A stretch of DNA of 6,497 nucleotides from Atopobium sp. (GCA_015259105.1 JABZGZ010000065.1:1-6497), one strand, 5' to 3'; positions 1 to 5,990 are shown, counted from the stretch's first letter. Notes: a model not told the origin generated them from the sequence alone. Translations and numbers: made by a program.

Positions 1-783
1 GGTGGTGCCGCTCACGGCTAGATTGAGTCCATCAGTGCTGGCGGCGTTGTCAACGAGGGCCGCGCAAGCACGCGTCTAGGTATGTTTGGCTGGCCAGCAC
101 TTGGCGAGGAGCTGGAGATTTCCAGAGACATTGATCTTTGTCGCCTTACTGGTTGCCCCCTGCACATCTGCCACATTTCAACGGGCAGGGGAGCAGAGCT
201 GGTACGCGCAGCTAAGAAGGAAGGTCTGCCGGTTACCGCAGAGGTTTGCCCTCACCATCTCTTCTTGTCTGAGGATGACATCACCGATACCTATAACACC
301 AACCTTAAGATGAATCCGCCGCTCAGGACCGCTGAGGATGCCCTTGCGCTTCAGGCTGCTGTTGCAGATGGTACGGTTGATTGCATTGTTACCGACCATG
401 CACCTCATGCTGCTCACGAGAAGGACTGTGAGTGGGAAATCTCTTACTTTGGCTGCATTGGTCTTGAGACCTCGCTGCCTCTGATGATCACCAATATGGT
501 GCGCACCAACAAGCTTTCTTACACTGGTCTTGTTCGCGCAATGGCCGTTAATCCTCGTCGTATTCTGCGTCTTGAGCCTGTTAAGATTGCTGCAGGTTAC
601 AAGGCTGACCTGACCCTTTTTGACCCAGAAAAGAAGGTTCAGATTACGTCAGAGTATTTTGAGAGCAAGTCTAAGAACTCGGCCTTTATTGGCGCCGAGC
701 TTTATGGCGTTGCAACTGATGTGTTTGTTGACGGCAAGCGTGTTCTTGCCAATGAGGTAGTTGTTCCTGGAGGGGAAAAGTAA
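1..783 (+). CDS. pyrC: Dihydroorotase, C-terminal part (5' end outside window; in-frame TAG at 19-21)
   Basis: Cytoplasmic zinc amidohydrolase that cyclises N-carbamoyl-aspartate to dihydroorotate, step 3 of UMP synthesis. About 260 codons of a family usually near 420-430 residues are present, so the N-terminal HxH metal site lies upstream. Counting from the Met at 82, the visible motifs are HICHIST (28-34, second His a metal ligand), EVCPHH (54-59, metal-ligand His), the NLKMNPPLR substrate loop (74-82), TDHAPH (104-109, catalytic/metal Asp) and GLET shortly after. The reading frame is PyrC-like before the Met at 82: VVNEGRASTRLG is encoded at 46-81. The Met at 82 is therefore internal, not the true start. 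Codons 1-18 and 22-45 also look coding, but codon 19-21 is TAG, so the gene is either broken or contains a base error. The TAA stop overlaps the pyrK ATG by one base. Identity is very secure; intactness is not. Confidence 0.9.
19..21 (+). other. In-frame amber codon inside pyrC
   Basis: Reading in the pyrC frame from base 1 gives GGAAHG, then TAG, then IESISAGGVVNEG and on without interruption to the normal stop at 781-783. The frame on both sides uses codons like the rest of the gene. The other two frames give no PyrC-like peptide, so a single substitution (for example from CAG, AAG or TGG) fits better than an indel. TAG ends pyrK, mihF and thiI at sensible positions, so it is an ordinary stop in this organism. 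Confidence 0.75.
769..775 (+). promoter_or_regulatory. Ribosome binding site of pyrK
   Basis: GGAGGGG lies within the last codons of pyrC, 7 bases before the ATG at 783. It supports this ATG, which overlaps the pyrC stop in a TAATG arrangement, as the real start. Confidence 0.7.
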
Positions 784-1577
784 TGCCACTACGTGGAAAT
801 GTACAGGTATTTGACTTTACAGTTCTGAGCAATACCCAGGTTGCCCAGAATCTGTATAGAGCTCAGCTCAAGGTGCCAGGTCTTTGTAAGTCTCTAGCGC
901 CTGGTCAGTTCGTAAACGTTAATGTCCCAGGCGATAAGCGCCACATTCTTCGCATCCCACTGTCCTTCTCGCTAGCTGATAAAGCAACCGATACGCTGGA
1001 GCTTATCTACGCAACGGTAGGCGAGGGTACACGCAGGCTTTCTCAGATGAAGCCTGGTGACGCCAGTGACATGACTGCTCCTTGCGGCCGCCCCTGGCGC
1101 CTTAACGCTTCTAGCAAGAGAATCGTCCTGGTAGCAGGAGGTGTGGGTATCACACCAATCATCGCTGCAGCTCGTAAGCTTACCGAGTTAGGTGTTGAGT
1201 TTGACGCGGTCATTGGCGCACAAACTGCCGAGAAACTCTTTGGAGAAGAAGATCTTCTCGCCTTGGGCGCACAGAACGTGTACGTCACAACAGATGATGG
1301 TTCCAAGGGCACTAAGGGCTTTGTAACAGCAGCTTTGGAAGAGCCTTTGAGCCAGGGCATTTGGGATGCCATCTATACCTGCGGTCCAGAGCCTATGATG
1401 AGAAGCGTGGCCAAGCTCGCAATTGCCAACAACGTTGCCTGCCAGGTTTCTATGGAGCGGATGATGAGCTGCGCTTTTGGTGCATGCAACACCTGCAATG
1501 TCCCACTTGCTAAGGGCGGCTATGCGTCTGCTTGCATGGTCGGACCTGTCTTTGAGGCAAAGGAGATCGCATGGTAG
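783..1577 (+). CDS. pyrK: Dihydroorotate dehydrogenase B, electron-transfer (FAD/[2Fe-2S]) subunit
   Basis: Ferredoxin-reductase-like partner of PyrD. It takes electrons from dihydroorotate oxidation, carried through FMN, via a [2Fe-2S] cluster and FAD to NAD+. The 264 residues match the usual family length. The layout is as expected: an N-terminal flavin-binding barrel with RIPLS (57-61, the R-x-x-S FAD motif), a nucleotide-binding domain with GGVGITP (119-125) and TCGPEPMM (199-206), then a C-terminal cluster with Cys230, Cys235, Cys238 and Cys251 (C-x4-C-x2-C-x12-C). The start is set by the GGAGGGG site at 769-775. Its stop overlaps the pyrD start by 7 bases, fitting the stoichiometric PyrK/PyrD complex. 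All four cluster cysteines are present, so the subunit looks functional. Nothing suggests transfer; composition matches its neighbours. Confidence 0.95.
   Translation: MPLRGNVQVFDFTVLSNTQVAQNLYRAQLKVPGLCKSLAPGQFVNVNVPGDKRHILRIPLSFSLADKATDTLELIYATVGEGTRRLSQMKPGDASDMTAPCGRPWRLNASSKRIVLVAGGVGITPIIAAARKLTELGVEFDAVIGAQTAEKLFGEEDLLALGAQNVYVTTDDGSKGTKGFVTAALEEPLSQGIWDAIYTCGPEPMMRSVAKLAIANNVACQVSMERMMSCAFGACNTCNVPLAKGGYASACMVGPVFEAKEIAW
1559..1565 (+). promoter_or_regulatory. Ribosome binding site of pyrD
   Basis: AAAGGAG, 5 bases before the ATG at 1571. It lies inside the pyrK coding region and selects this ATG over the in-frame ATG at 1589. Confidence 0.65.
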
Positions 1578-2497
1578 ATCAGGTAAAAATGTCCGTCAAT
1601 CTTGGCGGCATTCAGATGAAAAACCCTATCAATACTGCTGCGGGTACCTTTGGCTACGGTTGGCAGTTTGAGGGCTTCTACGACGTTTCTCTGCTTGGCG
1701 CCATCACTATGAAGGGTGTTGCTCGCGTTCCCTGGGAAGGAAACCCAGCTCCTCGTATGTGCGAGCTCAACGGCGGCATGATGAACAGCGTTGGCCTTGC
1801 CAATCCTGGAGTGGACGATTTTATCGCCCACACTGATGACTACATGAAAGATCTTGAAGGCCGTGGTACGCGCGTCATCATGCAGATGGCGGCACACTCC
1901 GTTCAGGAGATGATTGATGTTGTCGAGCGCCTTGAAGAGCTTAATCCACACATCTCAGCTATTGAGCTTAACGTGAGTTGTCCAAATCTCGAGAAGGGCG
2001 GTAAGCCTCTCGGTGGTACTCCAGAGCAGGCTACAGAGATTATGAAGGCAGTTCGTCCTCTGACAAAGCTGCCCATTCTGGTTAAGATGGCCCCCGTCAA
2101 CGTTGCCGAGATTGGTAAGGCTTTTGAGGCTGAAGGCGCAGATGGTTTAACGCTCATCAACTCCATCCCTGGTATGTCAATTAACGTCCACACCAGAAAG
2201 AGCAGGCTCTCTAAGCCAACAGGCGGCCTGAGTGGTCCTCTTTGTCATAACGCTGCAGTTCGTATGGTCTGGGAGTGCGCTCAGGCAGTTTCTATTCCTA
2301 TTTGCGGTGTTGGTGGCGTAGAAACGGGCGAGGATGCTGCAGAGTTTATCCTGGCAGGCGCTACGGCTGTCTCGGTGGGTTCTGCAAACCTTTACGACCC
2401 AATGTGTGCTCCACGTATTCTGAACGAGCTTACTGACTGGGCAAAGTCTCAGGGAGTATCTGACATCCACGAGCTGATTGGAGCTGTTGAATGCTAA
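1571..2497 (+). CDS. pyrD: Dihydroorotate dehydrogenase B (NAD+), catalytic FMN subunit
   Basis: FMN-containing TIM-barrel enzyme oxidising dihydroorotate to orotate, step 4 of UMP synthesis. It works with PyrK in a cytosolic heterotetramer (class 1B). The 308 residues are normal for this class. Motifs seen: NTAAGTFGYG (21-30), ITMKG (45-49), NSVGLANPG (72-80), NVSCPN (134-139) with catalytic base Cys137, VKMAP (171-175, FMN-contacting Lys), GGLSGP (218-223), GVGGV (246-250) and VGSANLYDP (269-277), which builds the FMN phosphate site. A Cys base rather than Ser, the absence of an N-terminal membrane helix, and adjacent pyrK all support class 1B. One oddity: residues 102-110 read VIMQMAAHS where the family usually has an Asn-x-x-Gly strand end. 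The gene overlaps pyrK by 7 bp at its start and pyrF by 7 bp at its end. Confidence 0.95.
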   Translation: MVDQVKMSVNLGGIQMKNPINTAAGTFGYGWQFEGFYDVSLLGAITMKGVARVPWEGNPAPRMCELNGGMMNSVGLANPGVDDFIAHTDDYMKDLEGRGTRVIMQMAAHSVQEMIDVVERLEELNPHISAIELNVSCPNLEKGGKPLGGTPEQATEIMKAVRPLTKLPILVKMAPVNVAEIGKAFEAEGADGLTLINSIPGMSINVHTRKSRLSKPTGGLSGPLCHNAAVRMVWECAQAVSIPICGVGGVETGEDAAEFILAGATAVSVGSANLYDPMCAPRILNELTDWAKSQGVSDIHELIGAVEC

Positions 2498-3222
2498 CAG
2501 ACGAGCAGGCACGCGACGCCGTTATTGTTGCGCTTGATTGCACAAGAGAAAGAGCTCTGGAGCTCACCGATCTTCTCGCCGGCCATGCACGCTGGGTTAA
2601 GGTTGGTATGACGCTTTTTTATCGCTACGGACCCTCGATGGTAGATGAGATGCACGCTCGCGGTTTCAAGGTGTTTCTTGACCTTAAGGTGCACGACATT
2701 CCATTCCAGGTCAAAGGCGCTGTCCACTCTGCATCGCTTTCTGGTGCAGACATCTTATCTATCCATGGCCTGGGAACCGCTCAGATGATCTCTGCTGGTC
2801 GCGAGGGTGCAGAAGAGGCTGCAGCAGAGCGTGGCGTTGATGAGTCTGGCCGCACCAAACTGGTGGCTATCTCTGTGCTTACCAGCATGGATGAGGATGC
2901 GCTTCACTCCATTGGCGTAGACGGATCTATTAAGGATGAAGTTGCTCGTTTGGCGTCTCTTTCTTATTACGCTGGTGCCGATGGAATTGTCTGCTCGCCT
3001 CAGGAAGCACAGGAGATGAGAGAGCTTTTGGGACCAAATGCGCTCATCGTGACCCCCGGAGTACGTCCAGAAGGTGCCGAGAAGGGCGATCAGGTCAGAA
3101 TTTCCACACCTTCAGCTGCAATTAAGGCTGGAGCAAGCAAATTGGTAGTTGGTAGGCCAATTACCTGCGCAAACAATCCAGTCGAAGCATTTGAATCCAT
3201 CATTTCTGAGCTCAAAAATTAA
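2491..3222 (+). CDS. pyrF: Orotidine 5'-phosphate decarboxylase (short, type I)
   Basis: Decarboxylates OMP to UMP, the last step of the pathway; a cytosolic TIM-barrel homodimer. At 243 residues it is the short form found in E. coli and Bacillus, not the longer type found in many actinomycetes. The catalytic set is present: ALD (14-16, Asp16), Lys37 in WVKVG, and the D-x-K-x-x-D array FLDLKVHDIP (62-71) giving Asp64, Lys66 and Asp69. The phosphate-binding parts TPGVRP (188-193) and VVGRPI (219-224) are also there. The ATG at 2491 overlaps the last 7 bases of pyrD, and a GGAG at 2480-2483 can serve as its ribosome binding site. It is the last pyrimidine gene; pyrE does not follow, and a 163-bp gap separates it from mihF. 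Confidence 0.96.
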   Translation: MLTDEQARDAVIVALDCTRERALELTDLLAGHARWVKVGMTLFYRYGPSMVDEMHARGFKVFLDLKVHDIPFQVKGAVHSASLSGADILSIHGLGTAQMISAGREGAEEAAAERGVDESGRTKLVAISVLTSMDEDALHSIGVDGSIKDEVARLASLSYYAGADGIVCSPQEAQEMRELLGPNALIVTPGVRPEGAEKGDQVRISTPSAAIKAGASKLVVGRPITCANNPVEAFESIISELKN

Positions 3223-3314
3223 CGGAAATTGTTGGAATTGTGATGAACAGGTGGTTTTTGATGCGGAAATATTAAAAAACCCCTTGTAAATAACGTGTTA
3301 TGTGGCAAACTATT

Positions 3315-3343
3315 TTGCTGAAGTGCAAAAGGCACATTAAATT
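3315..3343 (+). promoter_or_regulatory. Candidate sigma70-type promoter for mihF-gmk-rpoZ-thiI
   Basis: TTGCTG (3315-3320) and TAAATT (3338-3343) are separated by exactly 17 bases. They match the -35 and -10 consensus at 3 and 4 of 6 positions. The predicted start near 3350 would leave a leader of about 35 bases before the mihF ATG. The match is by eye and modest; other A/T-rich hexamers in the gap could be used. Confidence 0.35.
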
Positions 3344-3346
3344 GAG

Positions 3347-3367
3347 TTTCGTATATGAAGTACGAAA
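3347..3367 (+). repeat. Perfect inverted repeat in the mihF leader (possible operator or hairpin)
   Basis: TTTCGTA (3347-3353) and TACGAAA (3361-3367) are exact reverse complements with a 7-base spacer. The repeat falls at or just after the predicted transcription start and 9 bases before the ribosome binding site. It could be an operator, including for autoregulation, or an mRNA stem near the start. No T-tract follows, so it is not a terminator. Confidence 0.5.
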
Positions 3368-3376
3368 ACGATGTTT

Positions 3377-3381
3377 GGAGG
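3377..3381 (+). promoter_or_regulatory. Ribosome binding site that fixes the mihF start
   Basis: GGAGG lies 4 bases before the ATG at 3386. An in-frame ATG at 3371 sits upstream of this site and has no good site of its own, so 3386 is preferred. The resulting N-terminus MALPTLTDEQR matches how the family begins. Confidence 0.75.
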
Positions 3382-3385
3382 AACA

Positions 3386-3694
3386 ATGGCTCTACCTACA
3401 CTTACCGATGAGCAGCGCAAGGCAGCACTTGAGAAGGCAGCTCAGGCTCGTCACGCTCGTGCAGAGCTTCGCGAGAAGGTTAAGACTGGTAAGGTCTCCC
3501 TTAAAGAGGTCCTTGATTCTACCGATCCTATTGCTGAGCGTATGAAGGTTTCCGCTCTTATCGAGTCCCTTCCTGGCTATGGCAAGGCAAAGGCAGCAAA
3601 GATTATGGACGAGCTCGGAATTTCCGCAACTCGCCGCGTTAAGGGCCTTGGCGCTCGTCAGCGTGAGCAGCTCCTCGAGGCACTGACCAAGTAG
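3386..3694 (+). CDS. mihF: Actinobacterial-type integration host factor (mIHF), nucleoid protein
   Basis: Small basic DNA-binding protein unrelated to the alpha/beta IHF of Proteobacteria. In mycobacteria and Streptomyces it bends and compacts DNA and affects phage integration and global transcription. With the start at 3386 it has 102 residues, close to the roughly 105 of the family. The N-terminus MALPTLTDEQRKAALEKA and a charged helix of about 35 residues are typical. KVSALIESLPGYGKAKAAKI, about residues 54-73, is the helix-two-turn-helix DNA-binding segment. It is followed by DELGIS and the basic RRVKGLGARQ stretch. Its stop overlaps the gmk GTG by one base. A position between pyrF and gmk-rpoZ, as in mycobacteria, strengthens the call. 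No membrane or signal segments are seen. Confidence 0.93.
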   Translation: MALPTLTDEQRKAALEKAAQARHARAELREKVKTGKVSLKEVLDSTDPIAERMKVSALIESLPGYGKAKAAKIMDELGISATRRVKGLGARQREQLLEALTK

Positions 3695-4272
3695 TGGCTC
3701 GTTCAGCCAAACTTTTTGTAGTATCTGGACCGTCAGGTGTAGGAAAAGGAACGCTTGTCTCTCTGTTGAGGGACAAGCGCCCAAACCTAGGCCTGACGGT
3801 TTCGGCTACTACGCGCTCTCCACGACCAGGAGAAGTCGATGGAGTTGCATATTATTTTCTCTCCGATGAAGAATTTAAAAAGCGCGTTGATGCTGGTGAA
3901 TTCCTTGAGTGGGCTCATGTTCATGGCCATTGCTATGGCACGCTCAAATCCGAGGTTGATCGCCTGATTTCTGCAGGTCAGTCTGTTGTTCTAGAGATTG
4001 ACGTTCAGGGTGGACTTATGGTCCACAAACAATATCCCAACGCCATTCTCGTCTTTATTAAGCCACCTTCATTTGAAGAGCTTGAACAGCGCCTTAGAGG
4101 TCGTGGCACAGAAGACGAGAAGACCATTTCTACGAGACTTTCTAATGCGTCACGTGAAATGGAGTATGCAAACGACTATACTGTTTGCATTGTGAACGAC
4201 AACCTTGAGACTGCTCTGAGCAAGCTCGAGGAAGTTTTTGATGACTATGAATCAGACGGAGGTCAGCTTTAA
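3694..4272 (+). CDS. gmk: Guanylate kinase
   Basis: Phosphorylates GMP (and dGMP) to GDP with ATP, feeding GTP synthesis and recycling; a cytosolic enzyme. It has 192 residues, the normal size being about 190-210. Motifs seen: P-loop GPSGVGKGT (12-20), the GMP-binding SATTRSPRPGE (37-47), Tyr53 and Glu72 in the nucleotide site, GHCYGT (78-83), EIDVQG (101-106) and the arginine-rich lid RLRGRGTED (133-141). The start is GTG at 3694, overlapping the mihF stop as TAGTG. No later Met or other start precedes the P-loop, so the GTG is required. No strong ribosome binding site is seen, so translation probably depends on ribosomes finishing mihF. The downstream junction with rpoZ is a TAATG overlap. 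Confidence 0.97.
   Translation: MARSAKLFVVSGPSGVGKGTLVSLLRDKRPNLGLTVSATTRSPRPGEVDGVAYYFLSDEEFKKRVDAGEFLEWAHVHGHCYGTLKSEVDRLISAGQSVVLEIDVQGGLMVHKQYPNAILVFIKPPSFEELEQRLRGRGTEDEKTISTRLSNASREMEYANDYTVCIVNDNLETALSKLEEVFDDYESDGGQL
4258..4262 (+). promoter_or_regulatory. Ribosome binding site of rpoZ
   Basis: GGAGG, 9 bases before the ATG at 4272, inside the final codons of gmk. It supports the overlapping TAATG start. Confidence 0.65.
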
Positions 4273-4556
4273 TGTCTGTTATTAAGCCTGAGATTGACAG
4301 CCTGCTTCAGAAGACTGAGCAGAATCCATTCTTGCTTTGCTCACTTGCTTCTAAGCGTGCTTGCGATATTAACAACATGCTTCACGGTCAGCACCTGCGT
4401 GTAACCGCTGTTCAGGATTTTGATGACATTACTACTGTTGCAAGTGGTAAAGATTCTGTCTCTATTGCTATGAAAGAGATTAACGACGGTACCCTTGGCT
4501 TTGTTAAAGATTCTTTTGACGAGGCAATTAAGGGCGAGAACACCATCGTTTACTAA
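4272..4556 (+). CDS. rpoZ: DNA-directed RNA polymerase omega subunit
   Basis: Small subunit that wraps the beta-prime C-terminus and helps assemble RNA polymerase. It has 94 residues, in the family range. The pattern follows actinobacterial omega: PEIDSLLQKT near the N-terminus (6-15), the conserved helix LASKRACDINNM (25-36; usual form close to AAKRARQIN), and SVSIAMKEI (62-70), matching the common L-S-I-A-L-R-E-I. The N-terminal part is rather divergent: the usual Arg after KRA is Cys, and PFLLC replaces the common Y-x-L-V stretch. Position directly after gmk is the classical gmk-rpoZ arrangement and makes the assignment firm. It starts by a one-base overlap with gmk and ends 5 bases before thiI. 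Confidence 0.93.
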   Translation: MSVIKPEIDSLLQKTEQNPFLLCSLASKRACDINNMLHGQHLRVTAVQDFDDITTVASGKDSVSIAMKEINDGTLGFVKDSFDEAIKGENTIVY

Positions 4557-4561
4557 GAGTT

Positions 4562-5806
4562 ATGACTGAAAGAGTATGTCTGGTTCACTACCACGAAATT
4601 GGTTTAAAGGGTAAGAACCGATCCACTTTTGAAAATCAGTTGGTAACAAATTTGCGACGAGCCCTCCGACACTTTCCAGTGGCGGGGGTTTCTCGCATTT
4701 CTGGCTACCTTCTTGTAGAAACCACTGATAAACAAGCAACTGAAGAGCTGCAACATGCTGTGGCCCAGGTTCCTGGCGTTGCACGTGCTTCCTTGGCGTA
4801 TCGTTGTGGCTTAGATGAGCAGGAGTTTTGCAACGCCGCCGTGAAGGCGCTGGGGGAGTCCGGTGACTTTACTACGTTTAAAGTGCATGCTCGTCGTTCC
4901 TCAACGGTCTATCCAAAGCATTCCATTGAGATTAACCAGCTTGTAGGCGCAGTCCTTTGCGAGAATTTCCCTGATAAAAAAGTTCAGATGCATAATCCGG
5001 ATATGACGGTCTATGTACACGTTGTTCAGGGTAATGCATACGTTTACGCTGCATCTATTCACGGCGTTGGCGGTCTTCCTGTTGGTACTGCGGGTAAGGT
5101 TGTGTCGCTTCTTTCTAGCGGTATAGATTCGCCTGTTGCTACATGGATGGTTGGCCGTAGGGGAGCTACGGTTATTCCTGTTCACTTCTCTGGACGCCCC
5201 ATGACTTCCGATACCAGCGAATATCTGTGCCAGGATATCATTGAGGCTCTTGAGCCTGCTGGTCTTATTGGCAGAATGTATGTTGTGCCCTTTGGCGAGC
5301 ACCAGCGTGAGATTTCCCTTGCTGTTCCACAGGCTCTTCGTGTCATTATGTATCGTCGCGTGATGTACATCATTGCACAGAGGATTGCAGAGCTTGAGGG
5401 CGCTAAAGCCTTGGTAACTGGCGAGTCACTTGGTCAAGTTGCTTCTCAGACGCTTGATAACATTGCTGCTGTCAACGAGGCTGTCACCATACCTGTTTTG
5501 AGGCCTCTGATTGGCTCTGACAAGCAAGAAATCATTCGTCGCGCCCAAGATATCAACACATTTGATATCTCAACGCAGACGGCTCCTGATTGCTGCACAT
5601 TGTTTATGCCTCGCCGTCCTGAGACTCACGCAAGAATGCGAGAAGTGCTTGAGGCATGGAATTCTTTTGATCATGAAGCCATGATTGATGACCTTATGCA
5701 GCATATTGAGTACATTGACTTTAGTCAGTGTCCTTCATATAAGCCACCTAAAAAGCTTGCTGCTCGTCATAAAGAACTTGCTCCTGCAGAGTTTATTGCT
5801 GACTAG
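4562..5806 (+). CDS. thiI: tRNA 4-thiouridine synthase / thiamine thiazole sulfurtransferase ThiI (no rhodanese domain)
   Basis: Adenylates U8 of tRNA and inserts sulfur to give 4-thiouridine; in many bacteria it also carries sulfur for the thiamine thiazole. Regions in order: an N-terminal ferredoxin-like part (about 1-60), a THUMP RNA-binding domain (about 62-166, with FKVHARRS at 106-113), then LPVGTAGKVVSLL leading to the PP-loop ATP site SSGIDS (185-190). After that come YRRVMY (264-269), GESLGQVASQT (287-297) and DCCTLF (343-348), whose Cys corresponds to the catalytic Cys344 region of E. coli ThiI. At 414 residues it ends without the C-terminal rhodanese domain of the 482-residue E. 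coli enzyme, resembling the Bacillus form. It would therefore need sulfur from a separate cysteine desulfurase. It begins 5 bases after rpoZ with only a weak GAG-type ribosome binding site, suggesting coupling. Confidence 0.95.
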   Translation: MTERVCLVHYHEIGLKGKNRSTFENQLVTNLRRALRHFPVAGVSRISGYLLVETTDKQATEELQHAVAQVPGVARASLAYRCGLDEQEFCNAAVKALGESGDFTTFKVHARRSSTVYPKHSIEINQLVGAVLCENFPDKKVQMHNPDMTVYVHVVQGNAYVYAASIHGVGGLPVGTAGKVVSLLSSGIDSPVATWMVGRRGATVIPVHFSGRPMTSDTSEYLCQDIIEALEPAGLIGRMYVVPFGEHQREISLAVPQALRVIMYRRVMYIIAQRIAELEGAKALVTGESLGQVASQTLDNIAAVNEAVTIPVLRPLIGSDKQEIIRRAQDINTFDISTQTAPDCCTLFMPRRPETHARMREVLEAWNSFDHEAMIDDLMQHIEYIDFSQCPSYKPPKKLAARHKELAPAEFIAD

Positions 5807-5858
5807 GATATTTTCACTGCTCAAAACTTTTGATCGCTTTGCTCAGATGCATTTTTAG

Positions 5859-5887
5859 AATCCGCCCCGTAAAAGGGCGGATTTTTT
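5859..5887 (+). terminator. Intrinsic terminator of the mihF-gmk-rpoZ-thiI operon
   Basis: AATCCGCCC (5859-5867) pairs perfectly with GGGCGGATT (5875-5883) around the 7-base loop CGTAAAA, followed by a run of six T (5882-5887). It lies about 50 bases after the thiI stop. There is no T-run on the other strand, so it acts in the + direction and insulates comEA from the upstream operon. Confidence 0.93.
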
Positions 5888-5990
5888 ATGCGAGTGGTTT
5901 GATAATCTTATTTAGAGCAATTCTGTTCTTGTTAGTTTGTGCAATATATCTGGCAATTGTTGATAACTGTGTCAGATTACCAGCAGTTTT

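Larger units (their letters stand above)
3223..3385 (+). other. Intergenic region between the pyr operon and the mihF operon
   Basis: AT-rich 163-bp gap with no convincing gene. It holds a weak hairpin without a T-tract (arms 3253-3259 and 3275-3281), the small inverted repeat ATAACGTGTTAT (3290-3301), a candidate promoter (3315-3343), a short GTGC/GCAC repeat between its two elements (3323-3335), and the perfect inverted repeat TTTCGTA/TACGAAA (3347-3367). The mihF ribosome binding site follows. No clear terminator for the pyr operon is present, so some readthrough into mihF is possible. Confidence 0.6.

Noticed and set aside
82..84. ATG at 82 as the start of a complete 233-residue protein
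   Set aside because: PyrC-conserved sequence (VVNEGRASTRLG) is encoded in frame directly before it, and starting here would lose the N-terminal metal-binding half, so it is an internal Met.
1043..2727. Open frames on the minus strand across pyrK, pyrD and pyrF
   Set aside because: They are antisense shadows of well-identified genes, have no recognisable domains, and mostly lack ribosome binding sites.
3253..3281. GGTTTTT/AAAAACC hairpin as the terminator of the pyr operon
   Set aside because: The stem is mostly A/T, the loop is 15 bases, and it is followed by CCTTG rather than a T-run, so it does not look like an intrinsic terminator.
3371..3385. Upstream ATG at 3371 as the mihF start
   Set aside because: The ribosome binding site at 3377-3381 would lie inside the coding region, and the family begins at the MALP corresponding to 3386.
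3223..3385. Riboswitch or attenuator before mihF
   Set aside because: No terminator/antiterminator pair or known aptamer pattern could be recognised; only short inverted repeats are present.
5821..5833. Palindrome TCAAAACTTTTGA after thiI
   Set aside because: The 1-base centre is too tight for an RNA hairpin, it lies in the 3' untranslated stretch before a clear terminator, and A/T palindromes of this size are common by chance.
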